Notes: generated by a model not told the origin, from the letters alone. A stretch of 64,000 nucleotides of DNA from Bacillus paralicheniformis (GCF_001042485.2 NZ_LBMN02000036.1:62001-126000); one strand, 5' to 3'. Numbered from the stretch's first letter, positions 1 through 11,399 are shown. Numbers and translations are program-made.

Positions 1-3000
1 GGGATTAAAGCTGAACAACAAGCTCTTCAAGTCAATCAGAAGTTATCTAGTTCTCAAGCTAAACTTAGAGAGCAAGTGCTGCAAACTGTTGACGCTTATA
101 ACTCCATTAAAATCAACCCTCAGTTAACCAAAGATATCAACGAAGCCTTCAATAAAATTGACTTTAGTAAGATGACTTCTGATGAATTAGAGTCGTTTTC
201 CATTAATGTTTCAAAATACATGGATGACATTCAGAAAGCATTGGAATCAGGGAATAAAGTTGATTTCTCAAGAGCATCTCAAGCACTTCAGAATTTAATT
301 AACCAACAAATCAAAGGTTCTGATGAAGCTGACAAACTTTCCTTATCTTATGATGACCTAAAGAATGCTATAGACTCTACAAAAAATGCTGCTGATTCTG
401 CAAAGGTCACTTGGGATGAAAATGGTGAAGGTGTAAACGAATTAACAGGAGAAGTTGAAGATTTAAGTCAAAAGCTAAAGGATGCCAAAGGCGATCTAGA
501 GGCAATAAAAGCTGTAATGGACGATTTGGTGGCTTCTCAACAAACAGAACAAGCTATTTCTGCCCTTCAAAATGAAGCATATGATTCTTTTGCTGACTCC
601 ATCTCCCCTCTCAATGAACTGCTTGAGAAAATGGCTGAAGGAAAAAGCATCTCAGCTGCTGAAGCAATGAAACTGGTTCAAAAAGAAAAAGACTTGGCTG
701 GAGCTATTAGTGTTGAAAACGGCGTAGTTAAATTAAACCGAGATGCTATCATAAAACTACGTGATGCAAAACTTAAAGCATACAACGACATGCAAAAGTC
801 AGTTAAACAGGATCTAATCAACCAGGCAAACGCAACAGTAAAGAAAATAAAGAACTATGGTTTAGAGGTCAAATCAATCCAGACTGTTGCCGATGCGCAA
901 GCCAATCTTTCCAAAATGAGAAAACAAGTAGACACTTTGATGGAAAGTGGCAATATCCAGATGGCAATGCCAATCATTAAAGAAATAAACGAGTTGAGCG
1001 ACGTCACTGGACAGTTAGAAGATCTGGATAAAATGGCTGAATTGGCCAACTCATCTTTAAATGAAGTTGGTACGTCCCTTGAGAAATATTCTGATGAACA
1101 AGAAAAAGCTAGCAAAGAAACTGAGAAATCCAAATACGTCATTGATAAATATAAAGAATCCCTTGAAAAAGTAAATGCGGAAATTGAGACATACAACAAG
1201 CAAACCAATGATTATCCTAAATGGTCACAAAAATACAGAGACGCAATCAATAAGGAAATCAAGGCATTAGAGCGTAAGAAAAAGCTGATGCAAGATCAGA
1301 TTAAACTGCTGAAACAGCAAATCAAATCTGGTTATATTCCTCAAACTGGACTTGTTACCTCCTCTTCCTCTTCTGGTTCTTCATCAGGCTCATATTCTTC
1401 TGGAGGATCATATTCCGGAAAATACTCTTCTTACATTAATGCTGCGGCAAGCAAATATGGTGTTGACCCTGCCCTAATCGCGGCAATTATTAAACAAGAA
1501 TCAAGCTTCAATGCCAAAGCTCGTTCTAGCGCTGGAGCAATGGGTTTAATGCAACTCATGCCTAGTACTGCAAAAAGTCTAGGTGTAAAAAATGCATATG
1601 ATCCCTACCAAAACATTATGGGCGGCACAAAATATATTTCTCAGATGCTTAACAAGTTTGGCGGAAACATCGAGAAAGCTTTAGCTGCTTACAACGCGGG
1701 GCCAGGAAACGTTATTAAATATGGTGGCGTCCCTCCTTTCAAAGAAACACAAAATTACGTTAAGACTATTCTTTCTAACTACAATAAGAGCTTATCTACC
1801 GCGACATCAAAAATCGCTAATTACTATACCAGCGCGAATGGATTTAGAGTAAGCTCAAAGTTTGGCCAAAAAGAAAGTGGTCTCCGCTCCTCCCCTCACA
1901 AAGGAACCGACTTCGCAGCCAAAGCTGGAACCCCTGTAAAAGCATTGAAAGCTGGTAAAGTCATAACCGCTACCTATTCAAAAACAGCAGGTAACTGGGT
2001 TGTCATTCAACAGGATGATGGAACAGTTGCAAAATATATGCACATGCAAAACGGCCTTAAAGTTAAGAAAGGTGATGTTGTATCTGCTGGCCAAACAATA
2101 GGTAAAGTAGGAAGCACTGGACACTCAACAGGAAACCACCTCCACCTACAAATTGAGCAAAATGGCAAACCAATTGACCCAGAAAAGTATATGCAGGGTT
2201 TAAACTCAGATCTTTCTCAGTCTGAAGCTGAAAGACAACAAGCCCTTTCACAGGCAAAATCGGATTTAATCGGTTTGCAAGGTGATTTAGATGCAGTTAA
2301 TGATCAAATTCAAGACCTGCAATACGAATTGGTTCAATCCAAGCTTGATGAATTTGATAAACGGAAATCTGATCTAGAAGTCAAAATTGCTAAAAATGAG
2401 TCTTTAGCCAAACGTTACCTTTCTGACAGCAAGGAATTTCGCAAATATACAAATGAGCAGAAGAAAGCTGTTGACGAGCAACGCAAAATTCAACAACAAA
2501 AAATTAACTGGATCAACAAAGAGTTAAAAACAAATAAAAAACTTAACTATGCTCAACGCGATCAACTAAGAGAAGAGCTGAAACAGGCTAAATTAGATCT
2601 CATCTCCTTGCAAGACCAAGTTAGAGAGCTACAAGGGGAACTAATTCAGTCACAGGTTGACCAGACACTCAATAATATTGAGAAATCTGTTAAGAAAACT
2701 GAATCCAAGCTTAAAGATGTTGATATCAAGATTCAAATGACTGAGGATGACAATCAAAAAGTCAAGTACTACAGTCAGCAAATAAAATTGATTCAACAGC
2801 AACAAGCTGAAGCAAAAAAGTACATTAAGCAACTTGAAGCACAGAAAAAGGCAGCTAAAGGTTTCCCTGACATCCAGAAACAAATCACAGAGGAAATTGA
2901 AAACTGGAAGGATAAACAGAAGGAATACAACCTGGAGCTTTATAACACCAAGAAGTCCATTAAAGATATCTATAAATCACTCGCAGATGAAGTCGTTTCA

Positions 3001-3891
3001 ATTTATAAAGAAATGTACGAAAAGATGCGTGATATTGAGCTGGAAGCACATCGAAAAGCAACTCAAGATATAATCGATGAAATTGATAAAGAAGACGACG
3101 AAGCCAAGTTCCAGAAATCCCTTAAAGAAAAACAGGATGCCATTCAAGAAACAAAAGACAAGATAAGCAAACTGTCTCTCGATGATTCAGATGAGGCAAA
3201 AGCAAAACTAAAAGATTTAGATAAGCAACTCCAAGAACAACAACAAGATCTTGATGAATTTTTAAAGGATCGTGAGAATTCTAAACGTAAAGAAGCATTA
3301 CAGGATCAACTTGAAAAAGATGAGAAATCAATAAACACCAAGTATGATGATCTTGTCAACGACGAAAGAGCATTTAAAAAGCTTGAGGATAAGTTGATGA
3401 ATGGAAAGATTACCGATATCGCCAAGCAGCTTAACGAGTTTTCAAAGTTCATTAACAGCAACATGGAATCTATTGGTAAGAGTATCTCCAACAATCTAAT
3501 TGATAAGCTTAAAGAAGCCTCCAAAGCTTTAAATGTTGTAGTCGCTGGAAATACCACAGGTAAGAAAGTTGCCTCTTTTGATGTGGGTGGCTATACAGGA
3601 ACATGGGGCAGTTCAGGAAGACTTGCAATGCTCCATGAACAAGAACTTGTTTTAAATAAAGCTGATACAAGCAATGTCTTGAAAATTGTTGAGCTCACCC
3701 GAAACATTTTTGGAGATATCCAAACAAAAGCTACACTCCCTTCCCCTAATGCTGCATCTAATCAAACGACAAGTAACCAAACATTTAATTTTAACTTTAA
3801 TGTAGATAAGATGACTGGCTCTAAAGATGATGCAAATAAATTCTTAGGAGAAGCATTTAACATTGTATCAGCTAGAGGGGTTAAAATTTAG
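1..3891 (+). CDS. Phage tail tape measure protein with SLT and M23 domains (5' end outside window)
   Basis: The frame is open from base 1, so the gene starts upstream; 1296 C-terminal residues are visible. It sets tail length and can open the cell wall during DNA injection. Long coiled-coil stretches flank two enzymatic modules. A soluble lytic transglycosylase domain lies at about bases 1417-1800, with the catalytic Glu in KQESSF and the typical GLMQLMP and AYNAGPG motifs. An M23 endopeptidase domain lies at about 1830-2200, with zinc ligands in HKGTD and HLHLQ. The same combination occurs in SPbeta YomI, a tail protein of over 2200 residues. The C-terminus is Asn-rich. A terminator follows at once. 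The internal GTG at 76 is not a real start. Confidence 0.92.
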   Translation, partial: GIKAEQQALQVNQKLSSSQAKLREQVLQTVDAYNSIKINPQLTKDINEAFNKIDFSKMTSDELESFSINVSKYMDDIQKALESGNKVDFSRASQALQNLINQQIKGSDEADKLSLSYDDLKNAIDSTKNAADSAKVTWDENGEGVNELTGEVEDLSQKLKDAKGDLEAIKAVMDDLVASQQTEQAISALQNEAYDSFADSISPLNELLEKMAEGKSISAAEAMKLVQKEKDLAGAISVENGVVKLNRDAIIKLRDAKLKAYNDMQKSVKQDLINQANATVKKIKNYGLEVKSIQTVADAQANLSKMRKQVDTLMESGNIQMAMPIIKEINELSDVTGQLEDLDKMAELANSSLNEVGTSLEKYSDEQEKASKETEKSKYVIDKYKESLEKVNAEIETYNKQTNDYPKWSQKYRDAINKEIKALERKKKLMQDQIKLLKQQIKSGYIPQTGLVTSSSSSGSSSGSYSSGGSYSGKYSSYINAAASKYGVDPALIAAIIKQESSFNAKARSSAGAMGLMQLMPSTAKSLGVKNAYDPYQNIMGGTKYISQMLNKFGGNIEKALAAYNAGPGNVIKYGGVPPFKETQNYVKTILSNYNKSLSTATSKIANYYTSANGFRVSSKFGQKESGLRSSPHKGTDFAAKAGTPVKALKAGKVITATYSKTAGNWVVIQQDDGTVAKYMHMQNGLKVKKGDVVSAGQTIGKVGSTGHSTGNHLHLQIEQNGKPIDPEKYMQGLNSDLSQSEAERQQALSQAKSDLIGLQGDLDAVNDQIQDLQYELVQSKLDEFDKRKSDLEVKIAKNESLAKRYLSDSKEFRKYTNEQKKAVDEQRKIQQQKINWINKELKTNKKLNYAQRDQLREELKQAKLDLISLQDQVRELQGELIQSQVDQTLNNIEKSVKKTESKLKDVDIKIQMTEDDNQKVKYYSQQIKLIQQQQAEAKKYIKQLEAQKKAAKGFPDIQKQITEEIENWKDKQKEYNLELYNTKKSIKDIYKSLADEVVSIYKEMYEKMRDIELEAHRKATQDIIDEIDKEDDEAKFQKSLKEKQDAIQETKDKISKLSLDDSDEAKAKLKDLDKQLQEQQQDLDEFLKDRENSKRKEALQDQLEKDEKSINTKYDDLVNDERAFKKLEDKLMNGKITDIAKQLNEFSKFINSNMESIGKSISNNLIDKLKEASKALNVVVAGNTTGKKVASFDVGGYTGTWGSSGRLAMLHEQELVLNKADTSNVLKIVELTRNIFGDIQTKATLPSPNAASNQTTSNQTFNFNFNVDKMTGSKDDANKFLGEAFNIVSARGVKI

Positions 3892-3922
3892 AGTCGGCAA
3901 GATGTCGACTCTTTCTGTTTTT
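3890..3922 (+). terminator. Terminator after the tape measure gene
   Basis: AGAGTCG and CGACTCT form a 7-bp stem, followed by a T-rich run. It overlaps the stop codon of the tape measure gene, and the next tail gene starts at 3948, so partial read-through is likely. Confidence 0.7.
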
Positions 3923-3947
3923 TTGAAAGGATGGTGGTATATCGTCA

Positions 3948-4709
3948 ATGATAAGAGAGAGCCTGTACTTTATTTTCGGGAACGAAAAATCCACAGATAT
4001 GGGTGTTGAAAACGTCAATACTGATGGAGGGTTAGTTGAAGAAACATTCCTAGCTACCTCATCAATTAATGAAACCTCCATCAAGGGTAATGATACACCC
4101 TTCTATGAAGGGAAAAAACGTGACCCAAAGCAATTCAATCTTAATTTTTATATAAAGGATCACTGGAATCAAAAAAGAATCGCTAACATTAAACGATGGC
4201 TGGATGTTGATACATACCAGCCTTTTTCTTTCAGTGACAACCTTGACATTGTTTATTATGCAATGCCTGTAGATGCAAATGATTTAGTTCACAATGCCAG
4301 CAAGGAAGGCTATGTAAGGCTAACTATGAGGTGCGATTCTCCTTATGCCTACAGTAGGTCGATAACTACACCGTGGCACGACGCTACAAAGGAAAACATA
4401 ACACTTGAGATTAACAACAAAGGCGAATGCACCATCATTCCATCGTTTAAAATTCAAAAGATCGGTAAGGGTGATGTTAAAATTGAAAATTTAAGTTGCT
4501 TCTCCTCCCCTTCTGAATTCACCGATCTTGAAGATGGCGAAATCATAACAGTTACTGGAGAAAAAGAAATTGTAGAATCATCAATATACGGAGATGAACG
4601 TTACGATAATTTTAATGATGAATACCTTCTACTCGGCTATGGGATGAACCGCATTAGAGTTTCAGGAAGATGTAGAATTCTTTTCAATTATAGATTTAAA
4701 TATCGTTAG
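3948..4709 (+). CDS. Phage distal tail protein (Dit-like)
   Basis: A 253-residue protein in the position of SPbeta yomH, between the tape measure and tail-tip genes. The N-terminal half resembles the siphovirus Dit/tail-component family (a FYEGKKRDPKQFNLNFYI-type strand pattern near residues 45-62 and a 'VRLTMRCDSPYAY' segment near 124). It probably forms the hub ring joining the tail tube to the tip. AAAGGATGG lies about 12 bases before the ATG, a rather long spacing; no better in-frame start is visible. The assignment rests on position plus partial family resemblance. Confidence 0.75.
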   Translation: MIRESLYFIFGNEKSTDMGVENVNTDGGLVEETFLATSSINETSIKGNDTPFYEGKKRDPKQFNLNFYIKDHWNQKRIANIKRWLDVDTYQPFSFSDNLDIVYYAMPVDANDLVHNASKEGYVRLTMRCDSPYAYSRSITTPWHDATKENITLEINNKGECTIIPSFKIQKIGKGDVKIENLSCFSSPSEFTDLEDGEIITVTGEKEIVESSIYGDERYDNFNDEYLLLGYGMNRIRVSGRCRILFNYRFKYR

Positions 4710-4712
4710 GAG

Positions 4713-7352
4713 GTGCTTCTACTGCTTCAACAAGTAACGCGATCATTTAATTTAAGAAAGCCGAAACTTTCACTTGCTAAAGCTAACAAAAAGAAAATCG
4801 CAAATCTTGTCGATATCTCAAATGTAAATTTAACAATCAGGCTAGGTGAAATCAATGAGCTGTCTTTCACAGTACCCCTAAAGATTGAAATAGACAAACA
4901 ATGGGTTAAGAATCCTCATCTTAAGCGCCTGAAATTACGAAGGCTCGTCAGGCTTTCTGCATACAACTTCAAAGATGAATGGTTCATTATTAAAACAAAA
5001 CAAAAAACTGGCGCAGACAATGAATTATTGACATTTACGTGCATGTCACTTGGACATCAATTGAGCTATCGAAAAGTTAGAAGATATGAAGTCACTTCCT
5101 ACAATATGCAACAGGTTACAAATGACTGTTTTGCAAACACAAACTGGAAAGCCGGATACATAAATCCTCTGTTCAATGAAAAATTCCGCAGTTTTGATAT
5201 TACCTCTTCCACAAAGTTAGACTTCCTCTTTAAAATATGCGAGACATTCGAAGCTGTCCCTGTATTTGACACCATAGAAAAAAAGGTTCATTTCTATACT
5301 GAAGATGAAGTATCAAATTACAAAGGGATGAGATTAAAATACGGTCAGTATTTGGATTCAATAGAAGATACTGAAGAACTTGAAGAAGTCTGTACCAGGC
5401 TTTATGTAACTGGGAAAGATGATCTCTCAATAAACGCTGCTAATCCAACTGGACAAGCTTATATAGAAGATTTTACATATTTTCTTTATCCATTTGAGCG
5501 AGATAAAGATCGCAAGGTGATAACTCACAGTTACGAAATGAGTGATGAATTATGTCATGCCATTCTCGATTTCAATGAGTTCATCGATTCTCAAACTGAA
5601 ACATTCTCTTCCCTTCTCTCTCGACAAACCGAGGAAGAAAAGAAACTTTCAACACTTAACACAGAAAAGGCAATGCTTGATTTAGAATACAAAGTAATTT
5701 TAGATAAAATTGCAGTAGCAACAGAAGCGAAAGATCCAACTGTCGAGCTTATAAAAGAGCGAAAAGCTAAAGAAGTTGAAATTGAATCGAAAAAGAAGGA
5801 AATAGAAGAAAAAGAAAAACTGATTAAGGACATTCAGGATAAAATATCCCTTTTAAAGGGAAAATTGACGCTCGAAAGCCACCTTAATGATGAGCTTAAA
5901 GAAGAGTTGGCGGAATTTATAAATGAGCAAGAATGGGCTAATGACAATCTTTATGATGAAACTGACCTTTATGAAGCCGGACTTGAGGAAATGAAAAAGC
6001 GCAACACCCCTCCTGTCAATATTACAATGAGCATTGTTAATTTCTTTGGAATCATAAGTGAACATCAGAATTGGGACAGGCTATCTATCGGAGATATTGT
6101 TAGAGTACAACATGATCGCCTTGGTATTGATGTTAAAACAAAAGTAATTGAAATGACCTTTGACTTTGAGGCTAATAAGATTAATTTGACTGTGTCAAAT
6201 TCAAAACGAGTTGAAACTGTTAAAGAAAAGATGGTCAAACTCGTTTATACAGTCAGTCATATAAACAACGACTATGCAATTAGAAAAATTGACTGGATGA
6301 ATACCGCTGAGAATTTTAAAATCCGGAATGATCGAATTTCTACCCCAGTTGCAGCTCCTACCGTCGCATCAGACGGAACCGCAATTACTCATGAGCTGAA
6401 TGATAATGGTTCAGTAGATATTATTTTAAAATGGGAATACCCAGATTCTGATGAGGATAGATACAACATTGATGGGTTTGAAGTTTATCTCTACTCCAGT
6501 GAATCACCTGATGAATATGTGTTTGGTTCTAAGATGAGCCACGAAGAAATGGTTAATGTGAAGTATGACAAGCGCTCCTATAAATTTACGGGACTTGCCT
6601 CGAATAAATACTACACTGTGGGTGTTAGAGCCTACCGCAGAGTTGATGCAGATATTGAGAGAACTGGAATCATTCTCTCTGACATTGTTCAGTCAAAACA
6701 CATAACAGAAAACCCCTACCTCCCTTCTGCTATTGCAGTAGTCAATGGGCGAGTAAATGGACTAATCCAAGCTGTTTCTGAAGAAAGACCAGAAAATCCA
6801 GATGTCAACACTGTTTGGATCAATCCTAAAACTAATAAACAAGAACTTTACGATGGTGAAAAGTGGATTGAACAAACTGTATCTTCTGCAGATTCGTTAA
6901 ATGGATATAGTGCTGTGATAGCATCCTCTCCTAACACGATAGCTGTTCGAGATGAAACAGGAACAATTGATGCTTCAATTACGGGAAGTGCAACTCAATT
7001 GGGCGGCTATAATGCTTCTGAATATGTCCTAAAGTCTGATCTCCCCTCTCCCCCTCAATACGTATCCGGAGAATATATTGGTGATGGAAAACCAAGTAGA
7101 TCAATCAGCCTTAACTTCATTCCTACTATGGTAAAGATTTATTCCACTTCCCCCACTGATTCAACGCTAATGATACAAAGTAGTTTAGGAGGCTACTCAA
7201 TACAGAATGGAGAAGCAGGGACATATCTTGAAGGAGGAGATAAAACATACGGCTCTTTGGATTTGAATTATTTTATTACGGGCTCAGACAGCAAGACTCG
7301 CGGAAACAAACTAAATGTTAAATATATTTGGGAAGCATTTAAACAAAATTAA
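4713..7352 (+). CDS. Phage tail-tip / minor structural protein
   Basis: An 879-residue open frame, likely the tail-tip (Tal-like) protein of an SPbeta-type siphovirus and equivalent in position to SPbeta YomG. The N-terminal ~290 residues look like the phage minor structural protein domain. A charged coiled coil follows at about 300-410, and a fibronectin type III-like module at about 555-650 (a VDIILKWEYPD strand and a YTVGVRAYR strand). The GTG at 4713 lies inside the Shine-Dalgarno sequence AGGAGGTG, so it cannot be the true start. The in-frame CTG at 4722, 8 bases after GGAGG, is the best candidate. Coordinates are kept at the longest frame. Confidence 0.8.
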   Translation: MLLLLQQVTRSFNLRKPKLSLAKANKKKIANLVDISNVNLTIRLGEINELSFTVPLKIEIDKQWVKNPHLKRLKLRRLVRLSAYNFKDEWFIIKTKQKTGADNELLTFTCMSLGHQLSYRKVRRYEVTSYNMQQVTNDCFANTNWKAGYINPLFNEKFRSFDITSSTKLDFLFKICETFEAVPVFDTIEKKVHFYTEDEVSNYKGMRLKYGQYLDSIEDTEELEEVCTRLYVTGKDDLSINAANPTGQAYIEDFTYFLYPFERDKDRKVITHSYEMSDELCHAILDFNEFIDSQTETFSSLLSRQTEEEKKLSTLNTEKAMLDLEYKVILDKIAVATEAKDPTVELIKERKAKEVEIESKKKEIEEKEKLIKDIQDKISLLKGKLTLESHLNDELKEELAEFINEQEWANDNLYDETDLYEAGLEEMKKRNTPPVNITMSIVNFFGIISEHQNWDRLSIGDIVRVQHDRLGIDVKTKVIEMTFDFEANKINLTVSNSKRVETVKEKMVKLVYTVSHINNDYAIRKIDWMNTAENFKIRNDRISTPVAAPTVASDGTAITHELNDNGSVDIILKWEYPDSDEDRYNIDGFEVYLYSSESPDEYVFGSKMSHEEMVNVKYDKRSYKFTGLASNKYYTVGVRAYRRVDADIERTGIILSDIVQSKHITENPYLPSAIAVVNGRVNGLIQAVSEERPENPDVNTVWINPKTNKQELYDGEKWIEQTVSSADSLNGYSAVIASSPNTIAVRDETGTIDASITGSATQLGGYNASEYVLKSDLPSPPQYVSGEYIGDGKPSRSISLNFIPTMVKIYSTSPTDSTLMIQSSLGGYSIQNGEAGTYLEGGDKTYGSLDLNYFITGSDSKTRGNKLNVKYIWEAFKQN

Positions 7353-7367
7353 TGTGGAGGTGATCCT

Positions 7368-8165
7368 TTGGAAGATACTCCAAAACTTTATAACGACCCT
7401 ATTCTATCCAAGAAGAGAAAAGGATCGATTGATGATCCTTACCAGCTTTACAATGAAACACAGGTGATTTATAACGGTAAGGCTCAATTAACAGAAGTCC
7501 CAAACAGAGAAATGAGAATTGAAGTCTCTGGTGACGGCAAGCTATGGAAAGAAATTGAAGATGGTGAATTACAAGACGACTACTTTAAGGTTGATTATCT
7601 TAATGGAGTTGTCTTTTTTAATGCGTCAAATGAAGGAAAATCTCTTCAATTCAAATACAGCGGTGAAGGTGCTTATTATTTCCCTGGTTCTCGTATTTGG
7701 ACAAAACGTGACGGAAATGAAGTAACTGAGACATTAGATTCACTAACCGAAAGAGCTCGTAAAGCTACTGAGGAATCGGAAAAAGCTACAGAAAAATCCA
7801 AAGAGATTACTAAGTGGACAAGATCTGCAACATCAGATTATGAAAACGTGGTTGAAAACACAAGAAAAATATACCTCCCAATGGTTTACACATACAAAGA
7901 TCTTTTAGATACCTATCCAAATCCTCAAATTGGCTGGACAGTCACTATCAGAGAAACAGGAATCGAGTATCGCTGGGACGGTTTTGATTGGGTCAACATT
8001 AGCATCTCTGATAAATTTGACGGCTACAACATTGTATCAAGCTATGTTGAGCCTTATAACATTAGGACTGTTTGGCTAAGAACAAATACACCACCAAGTA
8101 AAAAAAGGGTTAAACCATCAATAGATGCTCCTGAAACTGATTTGATCTGGATTAGGAAAGAGTAA
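7368..8165 (+). CDS. Phage tail-associated protein, function unknown
   Basis: 265 residues, starting with TTG behind a strong GGAGGTGAT ribosome site. It sits between the tail-tip and tail-spike genes, where SPbeta has yomF. The first ~110 residues are beta-rich, followed by a Lys/Glu coiled coil around 120-155 (ATEESEKATEKSKEITKW) and a C-terminal part with repeated Trp motifs (GWTVTIRETGIEYRWDGFDWV). The coiled coil suggests a trimeric fibre or baseplate adaptor. I do not recognise a characterised family; the structural role is inferred from its neighbours. Confidence 0.65.
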   Translation: MEDTPKLYNDPILSKKRKGSIDDPYQLYNETQVIYNGKAQLTEVPNREMRIEVSGDGKLWKEIEDGELQDDYFKVDYLNGVVFFNASNEGKSLQFKYSGEGAYYFPGSRIWTKRDGNEVTETLDSLTERARKATEESEKATEKSKEITKWTRSATSDYENVVENTRKIYLPMVYTYKDLLDTYPNPQIGWTVTIRETGIEYRWDGFDWVNISISDKFDGYNIVSSYVEPYNIRTVWLRTNTPPSKKRVKPSIDAPETDLIWIRKE

Positions 8166-8180
8166 AAAAGGAGGAATGTT

Positions 8181-10085
8181 ATGTCAATCCCTGTAAACAC
8201 AATGGGCTACTATGATGAAGATTCACAGAAATGGATTCCAATAGACGCCGTAGGATTAAAATCTGAAAACAATAGATATACTGCTGATGATATTAAATCT
8301 TTAGATGATATAAAGATTGACAATGATAATCACGTTTACTCATCAGCTAAAGAAAGAATTGACTCTGACTTTCTCAAAATCAATGAGAAAGTGGATCAAT
8401 TGGATAAAGGCGTTGATAATAAAATAACTAATCTGGAGAAAATAATTAATGAAAGCTCCAGCTCCCTAAATAAAAAAATTTATTTTAAAAATGTTCTTAG
8501 TTATGGAGCAGATCCTACTGGGGAAAAACCTTCGGCCGGGGCTATTCAAAAAGCGCTGGATGAAATTCATAAAGAAGGCGGAGGACAACTTTTTATTCCT
8601 GGTGGCAAATATTTAATTGAAAAAAGAATGTTTGTCTATGAAAATACTCGGGTGACTATGGCTCAAAATTGTATTCTGCTCAGAGGATGGGCAGGAGGTT
8701 TTTTTTCTAACGGAACGCCGACTGATAAATTCAAAGGTTATTCAGGAAGAGGAAACATAATCATTGAAGGCGGTATTTTAGATGGGAATTATGCAAACAT
8801 TGATAAGTACCCTACGAGTGCTATGGATTCCATAATCCTTGGACATGCCAAAAATATTTCAATAGACAATGTAACATTTAAAGATACGATAAGCGCCCAT
8901 GCGATTGATGCTAATGGATGTGATAATCTTCGAATTACAAATAGCAAATTTACTGGTTTTATTGATCTTACTGGACAGAGAAATTATTCAGAGGCTATTC
9001 AGCTTGGAGAATTCATTGAAATAGGACTTAATCAATTTGGGGAATTCGATGGCACACCTAACACAAATGTTTATATTGCGCATAATTATTTTGGAAAATC
9101 CGATTTGTTAGGCGGTTGGGGATGTGCTATAGGGAATCATTATGCTGTTTATGATATTTTTCAAAGTAATATCACAATTTTTAATAATGTTATTGAGGAC
9201 TGTGGGTTTGCTGGAGTTCGAACTTTTAAATGGAACAACGTTAAAATTACAAATAATGTGTTCATGCGCAATAAAGAGTGTGTGCGTATTTCACAAGCTG
9301 CTGGCGGAATTGAAAGCTCTAAAGATGCAGATGGTGTACAGATGAATCGACCGCAAAATGGACAAAACGTGTTAATTGAAGGAAATGATTTCTACGATTA
9401 TACATCCAGTGGAGTTGTTGCGTTTGGTCAAATTTATAATAAAGAAATAGCTTGGAACGATGAAATCCGCATATCGGGCAACTATTTCAAATTAAAAGGA
9501 AAAGAGGTTGGTAAATACAATGATGAACAGGCAATAAAGCTAGTCTTTGCCAGAAACGTTTTCGTTAGCAATAATAAAATTTACGGTGGACGAAGAGGAA
9601 TGTGGGTTGAAGGTTGCTTCAACACTTTTATTTCTGGCAATGGCGTATCAAATGTAGATACAGAAGCAGTATACCTTGCTAAGAGTAGAGACACCTCCTC
9701 CACTGTTACAAAGTCCTATCATGTATCAATTGATAGGAATGAGATCAACACCACTGGTCGAAACGGTGTATTTGTTCAAAAATGTGACCATTTTGATGTT
9801 AGAGATAATAATGTATTAAATAATAATAAAGAACAAAGTAGCGAAAGAGGCCGTGGAGGAATTTATGTTGAGAATGGCTACGATGGAAGAATAGAAGGAA
9901 ATCGAATTAGAGGTGTTGAAAAAGAATTCGCTATTTTAGTAGAAGCTGAAGCTACCGAGGTAAATGTGGCCAACACCAAAGGAACTGGACGTATCATTGT
10001 TCTGGGTGAGTCCAATTTCAATGGCTACTACGGGACGAACAAAGATGATTACATTCGTAAAATAACTACTAAGAGTGAATCCTAA
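8181..10085 (+). CDS. Tail spike with right-handed beta-helix (pectate lyase superfamily)
   Basis: 634 residues, ATG 8 bases after AAAAGGAGG. Residues 1-105 form an attachment stem ending in a short coiled coil. From about residue 107 comes a Pectate_lyase_3-type start (NVLSYGADPTG, with GAIQKALDEIHKEGGGQLFIPGGKY after it). Many parallel beta-helix rungs follow, such as NITIFNNVIEDCG, NVLIEGNDFYD and ISGNYF. Such proteins bind, and often cleave, cell-surface glycans such as teichoic acid. The substrate and catalytic residues cannot be read from sequence. It is the last gene of the tail cluster and probably decides adsorption. Confidence 0.82.
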   Translation: MSIPVNTMGYYDEDSQKWIPIDAVGLKSENNRYTADDIKSLDDIKIDNDNHVYSSAKERIDSDFLKINEKVDQLDKGVDNKITNLEKIINESSSSLNKKIYFKNVLSYGADPTGEKPSAGAIQKALDEIHKEGGGQLFIPGGKYLIEKRMFVYENTRVTMAQNCILLRGWAGGFFSNGTPTDKFKGYSGRGNIIIEGGILDGNYANIDKYPTSAMDSIILGHAKNISIDNVTFKDTISAHAIDANGCDNLRITNSKFTGFIDLTGQRNYSEAIQLGEFIEIGLNQFGEFDGTPNTNVYIAHNYFGKSDLLGGWGCAIGNHYAVYDIFQSNITIFNNVIEDCGFAGVRTFKWNNVKITNNVFMRNKECVRISQAAGGIESSKDADGVQMNRPQNGQNVLIEGNDFYDYTSSGVVAFGQIYNKEIAWNDEIRISGNYFKLKGKEVGKYNDEQAIKLVFARNVFVSNNKIYGGRRGMWVEGCFNTFISGNGVSNVDTEAVYLAKSRDTSSTVTKSYHVSIDRNEINTTGRNGVFVQKCDHFDVRDNNVLNNNKEQSSERGRGGIYVENGYDGRIEGNRIRGVEKEFAILVEAEATEVNVANTKGTGRIIVLGESNFNGYYGTNKDDYIRKITTKSES

Positions 10086-10179
10086 CTTTAGGAGGTGGTT
10101 AAATTCTGAATAAAATTTAGATTTCATTCAAATTACATATTAGCAAAACAGAGAAAACAAGAGCATATGTGAGAACGAG

Positions 10180-10209
10180 AGAGATTGGTGAACAGCCAGT
10201 CTCTTTTTT
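10180..10209 (+). terminator. Terminator between tail spike and amidase genes
   Basis: AGAGATTGG and CCAGTCTCT (one G-T pair) enclose a 7-base loop and run into TTTTTT. It separates the structural genes from the lysis genes. The 150 bases before it hold only a ribosome site, GGAGGTGG at 10,091, followed by a four-codon frame (CTG AAT AAA ATT TAG), perhaps the remnant of a small gene. Confidence 0.75.
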
Positions 10210-10241
10210 AATGCTCAAAAAACAAACAGGAGTGATTTAAT

Positions 10242-11330
10242 TTGGTTAAAGTCGTAAAAAATTTTGTGAAAGTCAATCAATACACTCGTCCAGGTCTAAA
10301 GCTTTCTGGTGTTAAAGGAATTGTAATGCACTGGACTGCAACTCCAGGAGCTACTGCGTTAAATGAGCGAAATTATTTCAATGGTACATGTATTGCTGAT
10401 AAACGTTATGCTTCCGCACATTACTTTGTAGATCGAAATGAAGCACAATATATTATTCCTGAAAATGAAATGGCCTATCATGCACACGATCAAAACCGCT
10501 GCTTTGTGAGCTTCCTAAAACCGAATGCGAACCAAACATCCATTTCCGTTGAAATGTGCGTGGAGAAAAACGGCACCATTCATGATGAAACTGTGCAGAA
10601 TGCTGCTGAATTGGTTGCTGATCTTTGTAAAAGATTCAAATTGTCTACAGATAAAATCGTCCGTCATTACGATGTAACAAACAAAAACTGCCCTGCTCCT
10701 TGGGTAAGTGACTCAAGCAAGCTTGCTGCATTTCGCAAAAAAGTTGATGGACTGCTCGGAAACAAAACTGTTTCAAATTCTACTGCTTCCTCTAGTAAAG
10801 GTTCTTCCTCTTCTACTGCTGCAAGTGGTTCCCTGAAATCAAAAGTTAATGGACTTCGTTTTTATGCTAAACCTTCATGGGAAGACAAAGATGTTGTAGG
10901 TACTGTAAACAAAGGTATTGGCTTCCCTACCGTTGTTGAAAAAATTAAAGTTGGCAGCGCTTATCAGTACAAAGTTAAAAACTCTAAAGGAGCAACATAT
11001 TATATCACTGCTTCTGATAAATATGTCGAAGTTTCAGGAAGTGTTAAGACTGCCTCCTCCCCTTCTAAATCAACAGCATCAAAATCCAGCTCTGGATCTT
11101 CCTCAATTAAATCTGTGGGAAAAATTAAAATTGTTGGAGTATCAAATGCTGCAATTGTTATGGACAAGCCTGATCGTAACAATTCAAAGAATATCGGAAC
11201 AGTTAAACTTGGCAGCAAAATTGACATTTCTGGATCAGTGAAAGGGAAAAATAACCCTAAAGGCTATTGGGAAGTCATTTACAATGGCAGACGCGGTTAT
11301 GTTTCAGGTCAGTTTGGCACAAGAGTCTAA
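10242..11330 (+). CDS. blyA: N-acetylmuramoyl-L-alanine amidase endolysin (BlyA-like)
   Basis: 362 residues. It starts with TTG behind AGGAGTGA. An Amidase_2 (PGRP-type) domain spans about residues 15-165, with zinc-ligand regions GIVMHWTATPG (His) and HYDVTNKNCPAPW (His, Cys). The C-terminal half holds two SH3-like wall-binding repeats separated by Ser/Thr-rich linkers (about 190-260 and 290-360). It cleaves the amide bond between MurNAc and the stem peptide to release phage. It precedes the BhlA-like and holin genes, as in SPbeta. The symbol is by similarity to SPbeta blyA, recalled rather than searched. Confidence 0.88.
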   Translation: MVKVVKNFVKVNQYTRPGLKLSGVKGIVMHWTATPGATALNERNYFNGTCIADKRYASAHYFVDRNEAQYIIPENEMAYHAHDQNRCFVSFLKPNANQTSISVEMCVEKNGTIHDETVQNAAELVADLCKRFKLSTDKIVRHYDVTNKNCPAPWVSDSSKLAAFRKKVDGLLGNKTVSNSTASSSKGSSSSTAASGSLKSKVNGLRFYAKPSWEDKDVVGTVNKGIGFPTVVEKIKVGSAYQYKVKNSKGATYYITASDKYVEVSGSVKTASSPSKSTASKSSSGSSSIKSVGKIKIVGVSNAAIVMDKPDRNNSKNIGTVKLGSKIDISGSVKGKNNPKGYWEVIYNGRRGYVSGQFGTRV

Positions 11331-11399
11331 TTGATCTTTAAATATCATTAAGGATATCTGCTGATCTTAGCTGATCAATGGGTATCCTCTATTTCTACT

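Noticed and set aside
2834..3557. Additional frames inside the tape measure gene on both strands
   Set aside because: Shadows of a long Lys/Glu/Gln-rich coiled-coil gene, without ribosome sites.
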